Under the pieces are notes generated by a model. That model had not been told where the DNA came from. It did no database searches and saw only the letters and a list, made by a program, of their open reading frames with translations. Of a stretch of DNA of 64,000 nucleotides, positions 46,143-56,235 are shown piece by piece; positions within the stretch are counted from its first letter, which is position 1; every line of letters begins with the position of its first letter. Where the stretch lies: contig NZ_CP011131.1 of NCBI RefSeq assembly GCF_001442805.1, forward strand, positions 4,960,001 to 5,024,000, written 5' to 3'. Both the position numbers and the translations under genes were made by a program. Source of the DNA: Lysobacter gummosus (GTDB lineage Bacteria; Pseudomonadota; Gammaproteobacteria; Xanthomonadales; Xanthomonadaceae).

Positions 46143-46907
46143 TCAGACCTTGTACCCGGTATGGATCGCGCAGATCCCCGCGCTGAGGTTCTTGTAATCC
46201 ACCCGCGCGAAACCGGCCTCGCTCATCATCCGTTTGAGTTCGTCCTGCGGCGGATGCTTGCGGATGCTCTCGGCCAGATAACGGTAGCTCTCGCTGTCGC
46301 CGGCGAACAACTTGCCCAGGCGCGGCAGCACGTTGAAGGAGTGGAAGTCGTAGATCGGCTTGAACCACTCGGCCTTCACTTCGGAAAACTCCAGCACCCG
46401 CGCCTGGCCGCCGACCTTGAGCACGCGCAGCATCTCGCGCAGCGCCGCGTCCTTGTCGGTAACGTTGCGCAGGCCGAAGGCGATGGTGACCAGGTCGAAG
46501 CTGGCGTCCGGGAACGGCAGCGACTCGGCATTGCACTGCACGTACTCGAAGCCCGACACCTGGCCGCGGTCGGTCATGCGGTCGCGGCCGACGCGCAGCA
46601 TGTCGTGATTGATGTCGCCCAGCACGATCACCCCGCGCTCGCCGACCCGGTCGCGCAGCAGCGCGGCGATATCGCCGGTGCCTCCGGCCAGATCGAGCAC
46701 GCGGTCGCCGCGCCGGACCTGCGCGGTGGCGGTGAAATAACGCTTCCAGACCCGATGGATGCCCATGCTCATCAGGTCGTTCATCAGGTCGTAGTTGCCT
46801 GCGACCGAGGAGAACACCTCGCCGACCAGCTTGCGCTTTTGTTCGCGCGGCACGTCGCGGAAGCCGAAATGGGTGGTGTCGTCGGATTTGGGGGTGGATT
46901 CGCTCAT
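46143..46907 (-). CDS. ubiE: Ubiquinone/menaquinone C-methyltransferase UbiE
   Basis: 254 residues. SAM-dependent methyltransferase of quinone biosynthesis. Motif [16 protein letters not shown], motif [20 protein letters not shown] and [20 protein letters not shown] are diagnostic. [20 protein letters not shown] near the N-terminus matches UbiE (conserved V..VF..V...YD.MNDLMS). Followed by a terminator. Confidence 0.97.
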   Translation of the reverse strand: MSESTPKSDDTTHFGFRDVPREQKRKLVGEVFSSVAGNYDLMNDLMSMGIHRVWKRYFTATAQVRRGDRVLDLAGGTGDIAALLRDRVGERGVIVLGDINHDMLRVGRDRMTDRGQVSGFEYVQCNAESLPFPDASFDLVTIAFGLRNVTDKDAALREMLRVLKVGGQARVLEFSEVKAEWFKPIYDFHSFNVLPRLGKLFAGDSESYRYLAESIRKHPPQDELKRMMSEAGFARVDYKNLSAGICAIHTGYKV

Positions 46908-46987
46908 GCGCGGATTATCGCACGGCCCACCCGGCGCGGCGGGTGAGGCGGGTTGCCGCGCAGAGCCGCTGCGGCCGACTCGGCGGC

Positions 46988-47081
46988 TTTTGTGGGAGGC
47001 GGCTTCAGCCCCGGTGCCTTTCGGTCAGGTTCGCCGCGCCGGAGCGAAAAGCATCGGGGCTGAAGCTCCCTCCCACAGAAG
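46988..47081. repeat. Palindromic repeat, family A copy 4
   Basis: TTTTGTGGGAGGCGGCTTCA and GCATCGGGGCTGAAGCTCCC, closing TCCCACAGAAG. Slightly diverged arms. It sits in the divergent gap between ubiE and the ElaA-like gene. Confidence 0.8.
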
Positions 47082-47137
47082 CCAGATACACCGCCCGCAA
47101 AAGCCATACCCCTGTCCAGCGGTGGCATGATGGCCGC

Positions 47138-47614
47138 ATGACCGCGAACGTGACCTGGCAGGCCAAGGCCTACGCCGATCTGAGCCTGGACGAACTCTAC
47201 GAGCTGCTGCGCCTGCGCTCGCAGGTGTTCGTGATCGAGCAGAACTGCGTTTACCTGGACCCGGACGACAAAGACCGCCACCCCGAGGCCGTGCACCTGT
47301 GCGGCCGCGACGCCGACGGCCGCCTCGTCGCCTACCTGCGCATCCTGCCGGCCGGGCTGAGCTATCCGCAAGTCAGCTTCGGCCGGGTGCTCACCGCCGC
47401 CTCGCATCGCGGCCTGGGCCTGGGCGGGCCGATGCTGGAAGCGGCCTTGATCGAGATCGAGCGGCGCTGGCCCGGCGCCGACATCCAGATCGGCGCTCAG
47501 GCGCATCTGCAGGCCTACTACGGCCGCTACGGCTTCCAGCCGTCGTCCGAGCCCTATGTCGAGGACGGCATCCCGCATATCGATCTGTTGCGGCGCGGAC
47601 GCGGCACGGGCTGA
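47138..47614 (+). CDS. elaA: GNAT N-acetyltransferase, ElaA family
   Basis: 158 residues. ElaA-type N-terminus (LYELLRLRSQVFVIEQNCVY, LDPDDKDRHPEAVHL) and the acetyl-CoA loop GRVLTAASHRGLGLGGPMLE, then AQAHLQAYYGRYGFQPSSEP. The acceptor substrate of ElaA proteins is not established. It begins just after family A copy 4 and is followed after 148 bp by the deaminase gene. Confidence 0.92.
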   Translation: MTANVTWQAKAYADLSLDELYELLRLRSQVFVIEQNCVYLDPDDKDRHPEAVHLCGRDADGRLVAYLRILPAGLSYPQVSFGRVLTAASHRGLGLGGPMLEAALIEIERRWPGADIQIGAQAHLQAYYGRYGFQPSSEPYVEDGIPHIDLLRRGRGTG

Positions 47615-47762
47615 GCGAAACGCCGCCTCGTCTTCCACCGTGCGACCGCGGTTGCGCGGTTGCGCAGGCTCGGCGCGATGCGCGCGATCAATTCCGGCGA
47701 CAACCTACTCGACCCAACCGCGCCGCCGCGCCAGACTGGACGCCATCGCTAAGGAGTCCCGC

Positions 47763-48218
47763 ATGATCGCCACCCCCGACTACCGCGCCCTGCTCGCCAC
47801 CGCCGTCGCCGAAGCCCGCCAGGGCCTGGCCGAAGGCGGCATCCCGATCGGCGCGGCGCTGTACCACAACGACGGCCGCCTGCTCGGCTGCGGCCATAAC
47901 CGCCGCATCCAGGAAGGCGACCCGTCCGTGCACGGCGAAACCGATGCCTTCCGCAAGGCCGGCCGCCAGCGCCGCTACCGCGACACGATCATGGTCACCA
48001 CGCTGGCGCCGTGCTGGTACTGCAGCGGCCTGGTGCGTCAGTTCAACATCGGCACCGTGGTGGTCGGCGAATCGGTCAACTTCAGCGGCGGCGTGGACTG
48101 GCTGCGCGAGAGCGGCGTCAACGTGATCGATCTGGCCGATCAGGAATGCATCGAGCTGCTCGGCGGCTACATCGCGGCCAATCCGGATGTCTGGAACGAG
48201 GACATCGGCGAGGATTGA
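47763..48218 (+). CDS. Cytosine/nucleoside deaminase of the yeast Fcy1 type
   Basis: 151 residues. Zinc deaminase motifs VHGETDAF (His-x-Glu) and TTLAPCWYCSG (Pro-Cys-x-x-Cys). The C-terminal signature VVVGESVNFSGGVDWLRESG and the ending NPDVWNEDIGED closely resemble yeast cytosine deaminase (…DWFEDIGE). It probably converts cytosine or a related base to the keto form in pyrimidine salvage. Good ATG at 47763, preceded by AAGGAG. Confidence 0.9.
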   Translation: MIATPDYRALLATAVAEARQGLAEGGIPIGAALYHNDGRLLGCGHNRRIQEGDPSVHGETDAFRKAGRQRRYRDTIMVTTLAPCWYCSGLVRQFNIGTVVVGESVNFSGGVDWLRESGVNVIDLADQECIELLGGYIAANPDVWNEDIGED

Positions 48219-48340
48219 CCGGTGCCGGCCGGCATCCGCATTCGCCGCCAACCCGCCCAGCCAGCGCGTGTCGGCGAAGTTGTGACGGCCGCCGCGCAGC
48301 GCTGTGCAAGCGCCCGCGCGCGGGTGCAGAATTCTTGCCG

Positions 48341-48814
48341 ATGCGCGCGCCGTCGCTCCCGCCCCCGTTGATTCGTCCCTACCTGCTCAGCGACTGGCCG
48401 CGCTTGTGCGAAATCCACGATCGCGCGCGCCTGGACGAATTGCGGCTCAGCGCCGACGTCGCCGCGTTCCGCAGTCTGGCGCGCACCGCGCACAGCGAGG
48501 GCCTGTTTCTGGACCGGCTGGACGTCGCCGAGATCGACGGCATCGTGCAAGGCTTCGTCGCTTATCGGCGCAGTTCCTTGAACTGGCTGTACGTGCACCC
48601 CGACGGCTATCGGCGCGGCATCGGCCGCAGCCTGCTGCGTCATGCGATCGCGTTTTCCGGCCCGCTGTTCCGCACCCAGGCGCTGGACGGCAACGAGCCG
48701 GCGCTGAGTCTGTATCGCTCGGAAGGCTTCGTCGAAATCGAACGCCGGCCCGGGCGGCTGGCGGACAGCGATGAGTTTCCGACGATGGGGGTGATTCTGG
48801 AGCGGCGGCGCTGA
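48341..48814 (+). CDS. GNAT family N-acetyltransferase
   Basis: 157 residues. Acetyl-CoA-binding motif WLYVHPDGYRRGIGRSLLRH followed by ALDGNEPALSLYRSEGFVEI, a typical small GNAT. The acceptor is unknown. Overlaps nothing; it starts 122 bp after the deaminase gene. Confidence 0.9.
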   Translation: MRAPSLPPPLIRPYLLSDWPRLCEIHDRARLDELRLSADVAAFRSLARTAHSEGLFLDRLDVAEIDGIVQGFVAYRRSSLNWLYVHPDGYRRGIGRSLLRHAIAFSGPLFRTQALDGNEPALSLYRSEGFVEIERRPGRLADSDEFPTMGVILERRR

Positions 48815-48932
48815 GCGCTGCGGTTGGGGTGGGGTGATGGCATTCGCGACGAAACGGCGAATGGAGGGTGAGGATTTTGGGCTTGGGGGCTTGGGGGCTT
48901 GGGGATTCGGGGCTTGGGTACAGACGGCGGGG

Positions 48933-49406
48933 CTACGTCGCTCCGGTTGGCTTCACCACCATCAGCCAGAAAATCACCATCACGCTGGAAAACGCCGGCC
49001 ATCCCAGCCAGAACCACCAGCGCATGGTGCGGTGATAGGCGGCCGGCAACGGCTCGCCTGCGACCGCGGCCTGCGCCGCCAATCGCCGCGCGCGCGCCTG
49101 CAGCCACAGCACCGGCAGCCAGCACGCGCCGACCACGAAGAACAGCAGCAGCGCGGTCTTAAGCCAGAACACCGAGGCCGGAACGCCCAGGTGCAGCATC
49201 AGCCACACGCCGGTGGCGAACTGCACGATTACCGCCGGCGCGGTGAAACAGGCATCGGCGATCACCACCGTGCGCGCGGTTTCGGCGATGACTTTCGGAT
49301 CGCCGCGCTTGTGCGCGATCCAGAAGAAGAACGCGATGCCCAGGCCCGTGCCGAACAGCAGGGTCGAGGACAGGATGTGAATCCATTTCACCCACAGATA
49401 ATCCAT
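48933..49406 (-). CDS. DUF2269 family integral membrane protein
   Basis: 157 residues with four or five membrane helices (WIHILSSTLLFGTGLGIAFF, AVIVQFATGVWLML, WLKTALLLFFVVGACWLPVL). The MDYLWVKWIHILSS start is typical of DUF2269. It starts 8 bp after the stop of the SDR-DoxX fusion gene, and both are membrane proteins, so they form an operon. The function of the family is unknown. Confidence 0.9.
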   Translation of the reverse strand: MDYLWVKWIHILSSTLLFGTGLGIAFFFWIAHKRGDPKVIAETARTVVIADACFTAPAVIVQFATGVWLMLHLGVPASVFWLKTALLLFFVVGACWLPVLWLQARARRLAAQAAVAGEPLPAAYHRTMRWWFWLGWPAFSSVMVIFWLMVVKPTGAT

Positions 49407-49413
49407 CGCCGCC

Positions 49414-50748
49414 TTATCTCCGATCCGCCAACACCCAGGCCACCGCGAGCGCGGGCGGCACCACCAGATTCTTCGCCAGCCCGCCCAGCGGGTCCAGCCA
49501 TTGCGCCGGCAGCAACACACCGAACGCGAGCGTGTAGGCCAGCACACTGATCCCCATCAAACCGAGCATCCAGCGCACGCGCCAACCGAACAGCAGCCCC
49601 AGCGCGAGCGCCGCGTCCAGGCCCGCGGTGGCGCGCGCGAGCAGCACCGGCTGCAGCGACGCCATCGGCGAATGCGCGGCCATCGCTTCGATCGTCGTCG
49701 CCGGCGTGAGCCAGCCGGCGACGGCCGAGATCAGCCACAGCGCGACGATCGCCAAACGCAGCGTCGGCGCAAGAAAATACAACTGCGCCTGCCAGCGGTC
49801 CTGCACCTGGCTCGGCGTCGCCGCGAGCGCTGCAGCCAGATCGCGCGTCGCGTAGCCGAAGTCGGACTGCAGGCGCGCGTGCGCGTCCGGCGCGGTCACG
49901 TTGCCGCGGCGGAGCATGCGCCACATGGTTTCGCCGACCGGGCCGCGGCCCAGGCGCTCGCTGATCGCGACCTGCAGGCTCACCAGCGATTCGGGAAACG
50001 CCACCGCGCCGCTGCCGTCGATGCGCAACCAACGCCGCCACGCCAGCTGATATTCGCGCAGCGACATCGGCCGCGGACTGCCGATCTGATAGATGCCGCT
50101 CTGATCGCCGCCGGCCGCGCGCGCGGCGATCTCGCCCAGGTCCTCCGCCGCGACCGGCTGCAACGGCCAGCGGCCGTCGCCGGGCAGCAGATGGCGGCCG
50201 GGAAACGCCGCCAGCGCGCGCAGCAGCGAGGTGCCGCCGTACGAGCCCGACGCGGCGTAGACCACCGAGGGGCGCAGCACGACCGCCCGCAACGGCAGAG
50301 CCAGCAGCGCGTCGTCGAAGCGGTGCTTGCTGGCGATGAAGCCGCCGTCGGCGGGTTCGCCCAGGGCCGATATCTGCACGAACCGTTGCACGCCGGTGTC
50401 GAGGCAGGCCTGCGCCAGCGCCAGCGGCCCGTCGATGTGGATGGTCTGGAAGGTTTGTTCGCCGCTCTCGCGCAGGATGCCGGCGACGTTGATCACCGCG
50501 TTCACGCCGCGCAGGGTGTCGTGCCAGTCCCGCGGCGCGGTCATGCGGGCCAGATCGGCCACGCGCTGGTCCGCGCGCAACTCGCGGCCGCTGTCGCGCA
50601 CGCCACGCAGGATGCGCCAGCCGTGGCGTTGCAGGGCGGCGATGAGGTAACCGGCGAGGAAGCCGTTGGCGCCGATGACCAGCGCGGTGCGTGCTGCGGG
50701 GCTGTCGGTGCGCGCGTCGTTCCGCGGCGCGAGAGCAGTGTCGTCCAT
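49414..50748 (-). CDS. Atypical SDR (NAD-binding) fused to a C-terminal DoxX-like membrane domain
   Basis: 444 residues from the ATG at 50748. N-terminal extended Rossmann domain (ALVIGANGFLAGYLIAALQR, INVAGILRESGEQTFQTIHI, VQISALGEPADGGFIASKHR). The last 130 residues or so form four membrane helices of the DoxX-like type (LRLAIVALWLISAVAGWL, GLDAALALGLLFGWRVRWML). Such fusions are common in Gammaproteobacteria; the function is unsettled. Encoded directly before the DUF2269 gene. Confidence 0.9.
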   Translation of the reverse strand: MDDTALAPRNDARTDSPAARTALVIGANGFLAGYLIAALQRHGWRILRGVRDSGRELRADQRVADLARMTAPRDWHDTLRGVNAVINVAGILRESGEQTFQTIHIDGPLALAQACLDTGVQRFVQISALGEPADGGFIASKHRFDDALLALPLRAVVLRPSVVYAASGSYGGTSLLRALAAFPGRHLLPGDGRWPLQPVAAEDLGEIAARAAGGDQSGIYQIGSPRPMSLREYQLAWRRWLRIDGSGAVAFPESLVSLQVAISERLGRGPVGETMWRMLRRGNVTAPDAHARLQSDFGYATRDLAAALAATPSQVQDRWQAQLYFLAPTLRLAIVALWLISAVAGWLTPATTIEAMAAHSPMASLQPVLLARATAGLDAALALGLLFGWRVRWMLGLMGISVLAYTLAFGVLLPAQWLDPLGGLAKNLVVPPALAVAWVLADRR

Positions 50749-50798
50749 GGGGCGACACGGTAGCAGAGGGGATGGGAGATGGCGCGGCAACTACGCCC

Positions 50799-51051
50799 TC
50801 TCCCGCCCGGCTGAAGAGTTCGCTCTCCCGCTTGCCACCCAAGGTGACTTCCTTCGGGGCGCGGGGTGAGCGGACGCGGCTTGCGAGCCATTGGCTCGCG
50901 CGTCAGTGAACGCCCGAACGCTATGCGTTCGGGCCGGGGAGGGTTAGGGGAGCTTTTGCTTTTCTGACGTTACGGAGAAAGGCAAAGCAGCTCACGCCTG
51001 CGGCGCTCGCTCCCCTCACCCCAACCCCTCTCCCGCAAGCGGGAGAGGGGC
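50799..51051. repeat. Palindromic repeat, family C copy 2 (expanded)
   Basis: Begins CCCTCTCCCGCCCGGCTGAA, ends CCCCTCTCCCGCAAGCGGGA with GAGGGG and CTTTTTT. It contains CTCACCCCAACCCC, the partner of GGTTGGGGTGAGGG in copy 1. It fills most of the gap between the SDR gene and hslU. The final hairpin plus T-run (51025-51057) reads as a plus-strand terminator. Confidence 0.75.
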
Positions 51052-51092
51052 TTTTTTGCGCTTGTTGTATATCGCGGCGAAAGCTCCTGCGA

Positions 51093-52466
51093 TTACAGAA
51101 TGTACCGACTCAAATCCGGATCCTGCACCAACTCGCCCAGATGCTGATCGACATACGCGCGATCGATCGTCACCGCCTGGCCATCGCGATCGGGCGCTTC
51201 ATAGCTCAAGGTATCGAGCAGACGCTCCAGCACCGTATGCAGACGCCGCGCGCCGATGTTTTCCTGGCGCTCGTTGACTTGCGCTGCGATCTCGGCCAAC
51301 CGGTCCACCGCGTCGGCGCTGAACGTGAGATTCACCCCCTCGGTCTTGAGCAGCTCGACATACTGCGTCGTCAACGCCGCCTTCGGTTCGGTCAGGATGC
51401 GGACGAAATCGTCCTTGCTCAGCGCGGTGAGTTCCACGCGGATCGGAAAACGGCCCTGCAGCTCCGGAATCAGATCGCTGGGCTTGGCCAGATGGAACGC
51501 GCCCGAAGCGATGAACAGGATGTGGTCGGTCTTCACCGCGCCGTACTTGGTGCTGACGGTCGAGCCTTCCACCAGCGGCAGCAGATCGCGCTGCACGCCT
51601 TCGCGGCTGACATCGCCGCCGCTCATGCCCGATTCGCCGCGCTTGGCGACCTTGTCGATCTCGTCGATGAAGACGATGCCGTGCTGTTCGCAAGCCTCGA
51701 TCGCGGCCTGGCGGATATCGTCTTCGTTGACCAGCTTGGCCGCTTCTTCCTCGATCAACTGCGGCCGCGCGGCCTTGATCGACAAATGCTTCTTGTTGGT
51801 CTTGCCGCCCGATACCTGCGAGAACATCTGCCGCAGCTGCTGGCCCATTTCTTCCATGCCCGGCGGCGCCATGATGTCGACACCGACGTTGACCGCGGTT
51901 TCGATCTCGATCTCGCGCTCGTCCAGCTCGCCGCTGCGCAGTTGCTTGCGCAGCTTGGCGCGAGTGTCGTTGTCGGGCGCGCTCAAGTCGGCGGCAGGCG
52001 TTTCCGAGCCGAAGCCGAAGCCGCCGGGTACGCGCTTGGGCAGCAGCGCGTCGAGGATGCGGTCCTCGGCACGGTCTTCGGCCTGGGTGCGCACGCGGAT
52101 CTTGGCCTGCTCGCGATACAGCTTGACCGCGGTGTCGGCCAGATCGCGCACGATCTGCTCCACGTCCTTGCCGACGTAGCCGACCTCGGTGAAGCGGGTG
52201 GCTTCGACCTTGACGAACGGCGCGTTGGCCAAGGTCGCCAGGCGCCGCGCGATCTCGGTCTTGCCCACGCCGGTCGGGCCGATCATGAGGATGTTCTTGG
52301 GCATGACTTCGTTGCGCAGATCGTCGTCGAGCTGCATGCGGCGCCAGCGGTTACGCAGCGCGATGGCGACCGCGCGCTTGGCGGCGTGCTGGCCGACGAT
52401 GTGTCGGTCCAGCTCCTGCACGATTTCGCGCGGGGTCATGGTGGCGTGGCTGTTGTCGGGTTTCAT
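51093..52466 (-). CDS. hslU: ATP-dependent protease ATPase subunit HslU
   Basis: 457 residues from the ATG at 52466. AAA+ unfoldase of the HslUV protease. Begins [21 protein letters not shown] after a short N-terminal extension, Walker [10 protein letters not shown], Walker [10 protein letters not shown], sensor and C-terminal residues ([20 protein letters not shown]), ending in PDLSRYIL, which docks into HslV. It is 110 bp downstream of hslV with a hairpin in the gap. Confidence 0.98.
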   Translation of the reverse strand: MKPDNSHATMTPREIVQELDRHIVGQHAAKRAVAIALRNRWRRMQLDDDLRNEVMPKNILMIGPTGVGKTEIARRLATLANAPFVKVEATRFTEVGYVGKDVEQIVRDLADTAVKLYREQAKIRVRTQAEDRAEDRILDALLPKRVPGGFGFGSETPAADLSAPDNDTRAKLRKQLRSGELDEREIEIETAVNVGVDIMAPPGMEEMGQQLRQMFSQVSGGKTNKKHLSIKAARPQLIEEEAAKLVNEDDIRQAAIEACEQHGIVFIDEIDKVAKRGESGMSGGDVSREGVQRDLLPLVEGSTVSTKYGAVKTDHILFIASGAFHLAKPSDLIPELQGRFPIRVELTALSKDDFVRILTEPKAALTTQYVELLKTEGVNLTFSADAVDRLAEIAAQVNERQENIGARRLHTVLERLLDTLSYEAPDRDGQAVTIDRAYVDQHLGELVQDPDLSRYIL

Positions 52467-52489
52467 AGGCCGGAAGACAGAAATTAGTT

Positions 52490-52566
52490 GAGAAGAGTGA
52501 GGAATGAGTAGAGCAACGGCGCGGTGGGCAGTGGGGACGAAGCTTTCGCTCATTCCTCACTTCTCT
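52490..52566. repeat. Inverted repeat in the hslV-hslU gap
   Basis: GAGAAGAGTGAGGAATGAG (52490-52508) opposite CTCATTCCTCACTTCTCT (52549-52566), a stem of about 17-19 bp with a 40-nt loop. Very similar motif to the inverted repeat upstream of hslV. Confidence 0.8.
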
Positions 52567-52576
52567 GCGCTCACTG

Positions 52577-53128
52577 CTACAGCTCCTCCACCACGACATT
52601 GCGATTCGTATAGATGCACACATCGCCGGCGATGCCGATCGATTCGGTGGCGATGGTGCGCGCGTCCAGCTGGGTGTGGGCGATCAGCGCGCGCGCCGCG
52701 GACAAGGCGTACATGCCGCCGGAGCCGATGGCGATGATGCCGTCTTCCGGTTCGATGACGTCGCCGGTGCCGCTGATGATCAAGGACGTTTCCTTATCGG
52801 CCACCGCGAGCAGCGCTTCGAGTTTCCCCAGGCGCCGTTCGGTGCGCCAGTCTTTGGCCAGCTCGACCGCGGCACGGGTCAACTGGCCGTGCTTTTCCAG
52901 CTTGGCTTCGAACAATTCGAACAAGGTGAACGCATCGGCGGCGGCGCCGGCGAAACCGGCCAGGACCTGGCCGTCGCGGCCCAGGCGCCGCACTTTGCGC
53001 GCGTTGGATTTCATGACGGTGTGACCCAGCGTCACCTGGCCGTCGCCGGCCACGGCGACGCGCCCGTCGCGGCGTACCGAGACGATGGTCGTTGCGTGAA
53101 ACACATTGGGATTCTGACTCGGGTCCAT
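52577..53128 (-). CDS. hslV: ATP-dependent protease proteolytic subunit HslV
   Basis: 183 residues. After a 12-residue propeptide ([12 protein letters not shown]) the mature chain begins TTIVSVRR with catalytic Thr13. Conserved blocks [40 protein letters not shown] and [16 protein letters not shown]. Forms the peptidase core of HslUV. Confidence 0.98.
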   Translation of the reverse strand: MDPSQNPNVFHATTIVSVRRDGRVAVAGDGQVTLGHTVMKSNARKVRRLGRDGQVLAGFAGAAADAFTLFELFEAKLEKHGQLTRAAVELAKDWRTERRLGKLEALLAVADKETSLIISGTGDVIEPEDGIIAIGSGGMYALSAARALIAHTQLDARTIATESIGIAGDVCIYTNRNVVVEEL

Positions 53129-53202
53129 TGCGACCTCCAGGATGCTGTAACCCTGGATGGGGTCGCCGGAACGCTTGTCAAGGGCCCGTTGGGGCCAGGA
53201 AC

Positions 53203-53270
53203 GAGTCGAGAGGAGTGAGAAACGAGTAAGAGCCGGCGCCGCCCCACTCTTTCCTCACTCCTCTCGACTC
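53203..53270. repeat. Inverted repeat between xerC and hslV
   Basis: GAGTCGAGAGGAGTGAGAAA (53203-53222) opposite TTTCCTCACTCCTCTCGACT (53250-53269), a stem of 20 bp or so with one bulge. One arm runs into the end of xerC (stop at 53269-53271). It is related to the inverted repeat at 52490. Confidence 0.8.
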
Positions 53271-54153
53271 ACTCCTGCTTCTTCCGTTTGGCGCGCGGAT
53301 GCGCCGCGTCGTACACCTTCGCCAGATGCTGGAAATCCAGGTGCGTGTAGATCTGGGTGGTGGCGATGTCGGCATGCCCGAGCAGTTCCTGCACGCCGCG
53401 CAGATCGCCGGAGGATTCCAGGATGTGGCTGGCGAAGGAATGCCGCAGCAGATGCGGATGCACGCGCTTGAACAAGCCCTGGCGCTGGGCCAGCTGGCGA
53501 ATGCGCAGTTGCACCGCGCGCGGCGTGATCGGCCCGCCGCCGCGGCCGGGAAACACTTGCGCGTCGCTGCCGGCGCCGGTGGACGCGCGCCATTGCGCCA
53601 GCGCCTGGCGCGCGTGCGAGCCCAGCGGCACGATGCGTTGCTTGCTGCCCTTGCCCAGCACCGTCACCAGCGCGTCGTCGAGATCCAGGTCGCGCCAGCG
53701 CAGCGCGCACAACTCGCTCAGGCGGATGCCGGAGGAATAGAACAACTCCAGCAAGGCGCGATCGCGCAGGCCCAGCGGCGCGTCGGTCGGCACTTCGACC
53801 AGCGCCTTGGCTTCGTCGGGATCGAGCACTTGCGGCAGCTTGCGCGGCGCCTTGGGCGCGCGGATCGGCGCGGCCGGGCTGGCCGGCAACGTACCCTGCT
53901 TGACCTGCCAGGCGTAGAAGCTGCGGCAGGCAGACAAGCGCCGTTGCAGGCTCTTGGCGGTGAGCCCGCGCCGGTGTTCGGCGGCGATGAAGGCGCGCAC
54001 GTCCTCGACCTGCAAGGCGAGCACGTCGCCGCGGCCGTCGTGTTCGCACCATTGCGTCAACGCGCCCAGATCGCGCTGGTAGGCGTCCAGCGTATGCGCG
54101 GACATGCGCTTTTCCACGCGCAGATGGTCGAGGAAGTCGGCGACGGCGCTCAT
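53269..54153 (-). CDS. xerC: Site-specific tyrosine recombinase XerC
   Basis: 294 residues. Resolves chromosome dimers at dif together with XerD. N-terminal SAM-like domain (VADFLDHLRVEKRMSAHTLD), then catalytic residues: Arg in SSGIRLSELCAL, Lys in VLGKGSKQR, HLLRHSFASH (His-x-x-Arg), GHADIATTQIYTHLD (His and nucleophile Tyr). In the usual dapF-DUF484-xerC order. Confidence 0.97.
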   Translation of the reverse strand: MSAVADFLDHLRVEKRMSAHTLDAYQRDLGALTQWCEHDGRGDVLALQVEDVRAFIAAEHRRGLTAKSLQRRLSACRSFYAWQVKQGTLPASPAAPIRAPKAPRKLPQVLDPDEAKALVEVPTDAPLGLRDRALLELFYSSGIRLSELCALRWRDLDLDDALVTVLGKGSKQRIVPLGSHARQALAQWRASTGAGSDAQVFPGRGGGPITPRAVQLRIRQLAQRQGLFKRVHPHLLRHSFASHILESSGDLRGVQELLGHADIATTQIYTHLDFQHLAKVYDAAHPRAKRKKQE

Positions 54154-54239
54154 TCAGGCGATCCTACGCGCTTCGACCGCGGGCGGCATGCATCCGCGCC
54201 AACCCGCGGCGCGCGCAAGCGTTGCGCGGCGGCGATGGG

Positions 54240-54923
54240 TCAGTCGTAACGCCGCAACGCCACCGCCAGCGATTCGCCCATCATGCGCAGGAACAAAGTG
54301 CCCATGCCGGGAAAGAAACGGTTGGCGTCGCGGCTGCCGACCGCGATCAGGCCGGTGCCGGGCAGCGCCAGCAAGGCGGTGGATTGCACGTCGCCGGCGC
54401 GCTCGCCATACAGCACGGCGTGTTTTTCCGGCTGCAGGCGGCCGCACAGCGGTTCGCCGTCGTTGAGCACATCGCGGAACGGCTGCAGGCGCGGGTCGGT
54501 TTCTTCGATGACCTGAAGCCATTCGCTGTCGGCCAGCGTGTCGTATCGGCGGAACACGATCAGGCGGACCAGATCGCCGTTGAAATCTTCCGCCAGGCTG
54601 GCGGCCATCGCGCGCAGCGTGTCGGCGGCGTTGGTCTGGCGCATCAGCGCCAGGGTCAGCTGATGGGTGCGCACGGCCAGGCGCTCGTTTTCCTGCGCGT
54701 TGCCGAACAATTCGTGCAGGCGCCGCGACAGTTCGCGGTTCTTGTCGCGCAGCACTTCCAGCTGGTAGCTCGCCAGCGAGGCGGCCGAGCCTTCCTCGCG
54801 CGGCACCACCAGGCTCATCGACAGGTCGGGGAACTGCTGCAGGAAACGCGGATGACGGCGCAGCCATGCGGCGATTTCGTGCGCGCCGGGCTCGGCCGGC
54901 TTGTCGCCGGATCTGTCGCTCAT
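54240..54923 (-). CDS. DUF484 family protein
   Basis: 227 residues from the ATG at 54923, which overlaps the dapF stop (ATGA); an ATG at 54932 is also possible. The DUF484 pattern is clear: [20 protein letters not shown], then a coiled coil ([20 protein letters not shown]) and a GAF-like C-terminal domain ([32 protein letters not shown]). Function unknown; conserved between dapF and xerC. Confidence 0.93.
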   Translation of the reverse strand: MSDRSGDKPAEPGAHEIAAWLRRHPRFLQQFPDLSMSLVVPREEGSAASLASYQLEVLRDKNRELSRRLHELFGNAQENERLAVRTHQLTLALMRQTNAADTLRAMAASLAEDFNGDLVRLIVFRRYDTLADSEWLQVIEETDPRLQPFRDVLNDGEPLCGRLQPEKHAVLYGERAGDVQSTALLALPGTGLIAVGSRDANRFFPGMGTLFLRMMGESLAVALRRYD

Positions 54924-55780
54924 CGGTTCCATTCTCCTTCGAATACGAATGCGGTCGGCCCGGACATCGACAAGGTGCTGTCGTCGTCGGGCCAGACGAT
55001 GCGCAACTCGCCGCCGGGCAATTGCACGGCGACCTCGCGCTGGATGCGGCCGCGCTGCATCAGCACCGCCGCGGCGGCGCAGGCGCCGCTGCCGCAGGCC
55101 AGGGTTTCGCCGACGCCGCGCTCGTACACGCGCAGGCGGATGCGGTCGGGCGCGATGACTTGCGCGAAACCGACGTTGGCCGATTCGGGAAACTCCGCGC
55201 TGGATTGCAGCATCGGCCCGATGGTCTCCACCGGCGCGGCATCGACGTCGTCCACTTCGATCACCGCGTGCGGATTGCCCATCGACACCGCGCCGAAACC
55301 GATCACGGTGTCGTGGACGTCGAGAACGTACTGGTCCTGGCGGGTCGAATAGCCGCGCAGCGGGATGCGCGCGGGATCGAACTCGGGCCGGCCCATGTCG
55401 ATGCGGTAGTAGCCCTCGCCGAGCGGCCACACCGCGTGGCGTCCGGCCGGGCTGTCCACCGCGAAGCTGCTCTCGCCGGCGGCGCCGTCGCGGACCAGCC
55501 AGGCGGCGATGCAGCGCGCGCCGTTGCCGCATTGCTGCGAGGCCGAGCCGTCGGAATTCCAGATCCGGTAGGAGGCGACCGCGCCCTCGCTGAGCGGGTC
55601 TTCGATGGTGAGGATCTGATCGCAGCCCACGCCGAGGTGGCGGTCGGCGAAGTGGCGGCACAGCGCGGCGTCGGGTTGCGGCTGGCCGCCGCGCAGATCC
55701 AGCACGACGAAGTCGTTGCCGGCGCCGTGCATCTTGCTGAAACGTTGCGGCGCGGCCGCGGCGATCGCGGACTCAGCCAT
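54920..55780 (-). CDS. dapF: Diaminopimelate epimerase
   Basis: 286 residues. Converts LL- to meso-diaminopimelate for lysine and peptidoglycan synthesis. The two catalytic cysteines are in QQCGNGARC (Cys84) and [11 protein letters not shown] near the C-terminus. N-terminal [15 protein letters not shown] is diagnostic. Overlaps both lptM and the DUF484 gene. Confidence 0.97.
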   Translation of the reverse strand: MAESAIAAAAPQRFSKMHGAGNDFVVLDLRGGQPQPDAALCRHFADRHLGVGCDQILTIEDPLSEGAVASYRIWNSDGSASQQCGNGARCIAAWLVRDGAAGESSFAVDSPAGRHAVWPLGEGYYRIDMGRPEFDPARIPLRGYSTRQDQYVLDVHDTVIGFGAVSMGNPHAVIEVDDVDAAPVETIGPMLQSSAEFPESANVGFAQVIAPDRIRLRVYERGVGETLACGSGACAAAAVLMQRGRIQREVAVQLPGGELRIVWPDDDSTLSMSGPTAFVFEGEWNR

Positions 55781-56144
55781 CGCCCTGGCCGCCGGAGGAG
55801 GCGGGAGTGGGCTCGACCGGCGGATCGGGCGGCGTTTCGCCGTCCTGGGTCTTGTCCTTGCCCTCGGCGTCCTTGGTACCGGCCGGAGGCGGCAGCACCG
55901 ACTGCAGCGGCGGCGCCGGCAGGGTGGACTTCTTGCCCACGTTCGGATCGGTGGCGACCGGCGGGTCGTTGGCGTTGGAGATAGTCACCGGCACTTCGCC
56001 GGGCTTGGCACGCGGCGCCTGCTGCGGCGCGGGCTGGGTCGGCAGGACCAGCGGGCCCTTGTTGCCGCAAGCGCTCAGGACCAGGGTCAGTGCGCTCGCG
56101 ATCAGCGCGGTCGAAATCGGGGACGTGGCATGGCGTGCATTCAT
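55773..56144 (-). CDS. lptM: LPS assembly lipoprotein LptM-like (YifL)
   Basis: 123 residues. Lipobox LSAC followed by the LptM hallmark [10 protein letters not shown]. In E. coli LptM helps disulfide maturation of LptD. The rest is a Pro/Lys-rich tail of about 90 residues, longer than the E. coli protein. Overlaps dapF by 8 bp, the conserved arrangement. Confidence 0.9.
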   Translation of the reverse strand: MNARHATSPISTALIASALTLVLSACGNKGPLVLPTQPAPQQAPRAKPGEVPVTISNANDPPVATDPNVGKKSTLPAPPLQSVLPPPAGTKDAEGKDKTQDGETPPDPPVEPTPASSGGQGDG

Positions 56145-56235
56145 GGGCCGAAGTGTAGCCCGCGAGGCCGGCCGAAACGAACCCGGCCGGCGCGCCGGGG
56201 CGCGCGGCGGGGTTGCGCCGGTTCAGGCTGAGCGC

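Noticed and set aside
51025..51057. Hairpin plus T-run as a terminator for a plus-strand gene
   Set aside because: No plus-strand gene ends nearby. It is part of the family C repeat, so it is listed as repeat rather than as a gene terminator.
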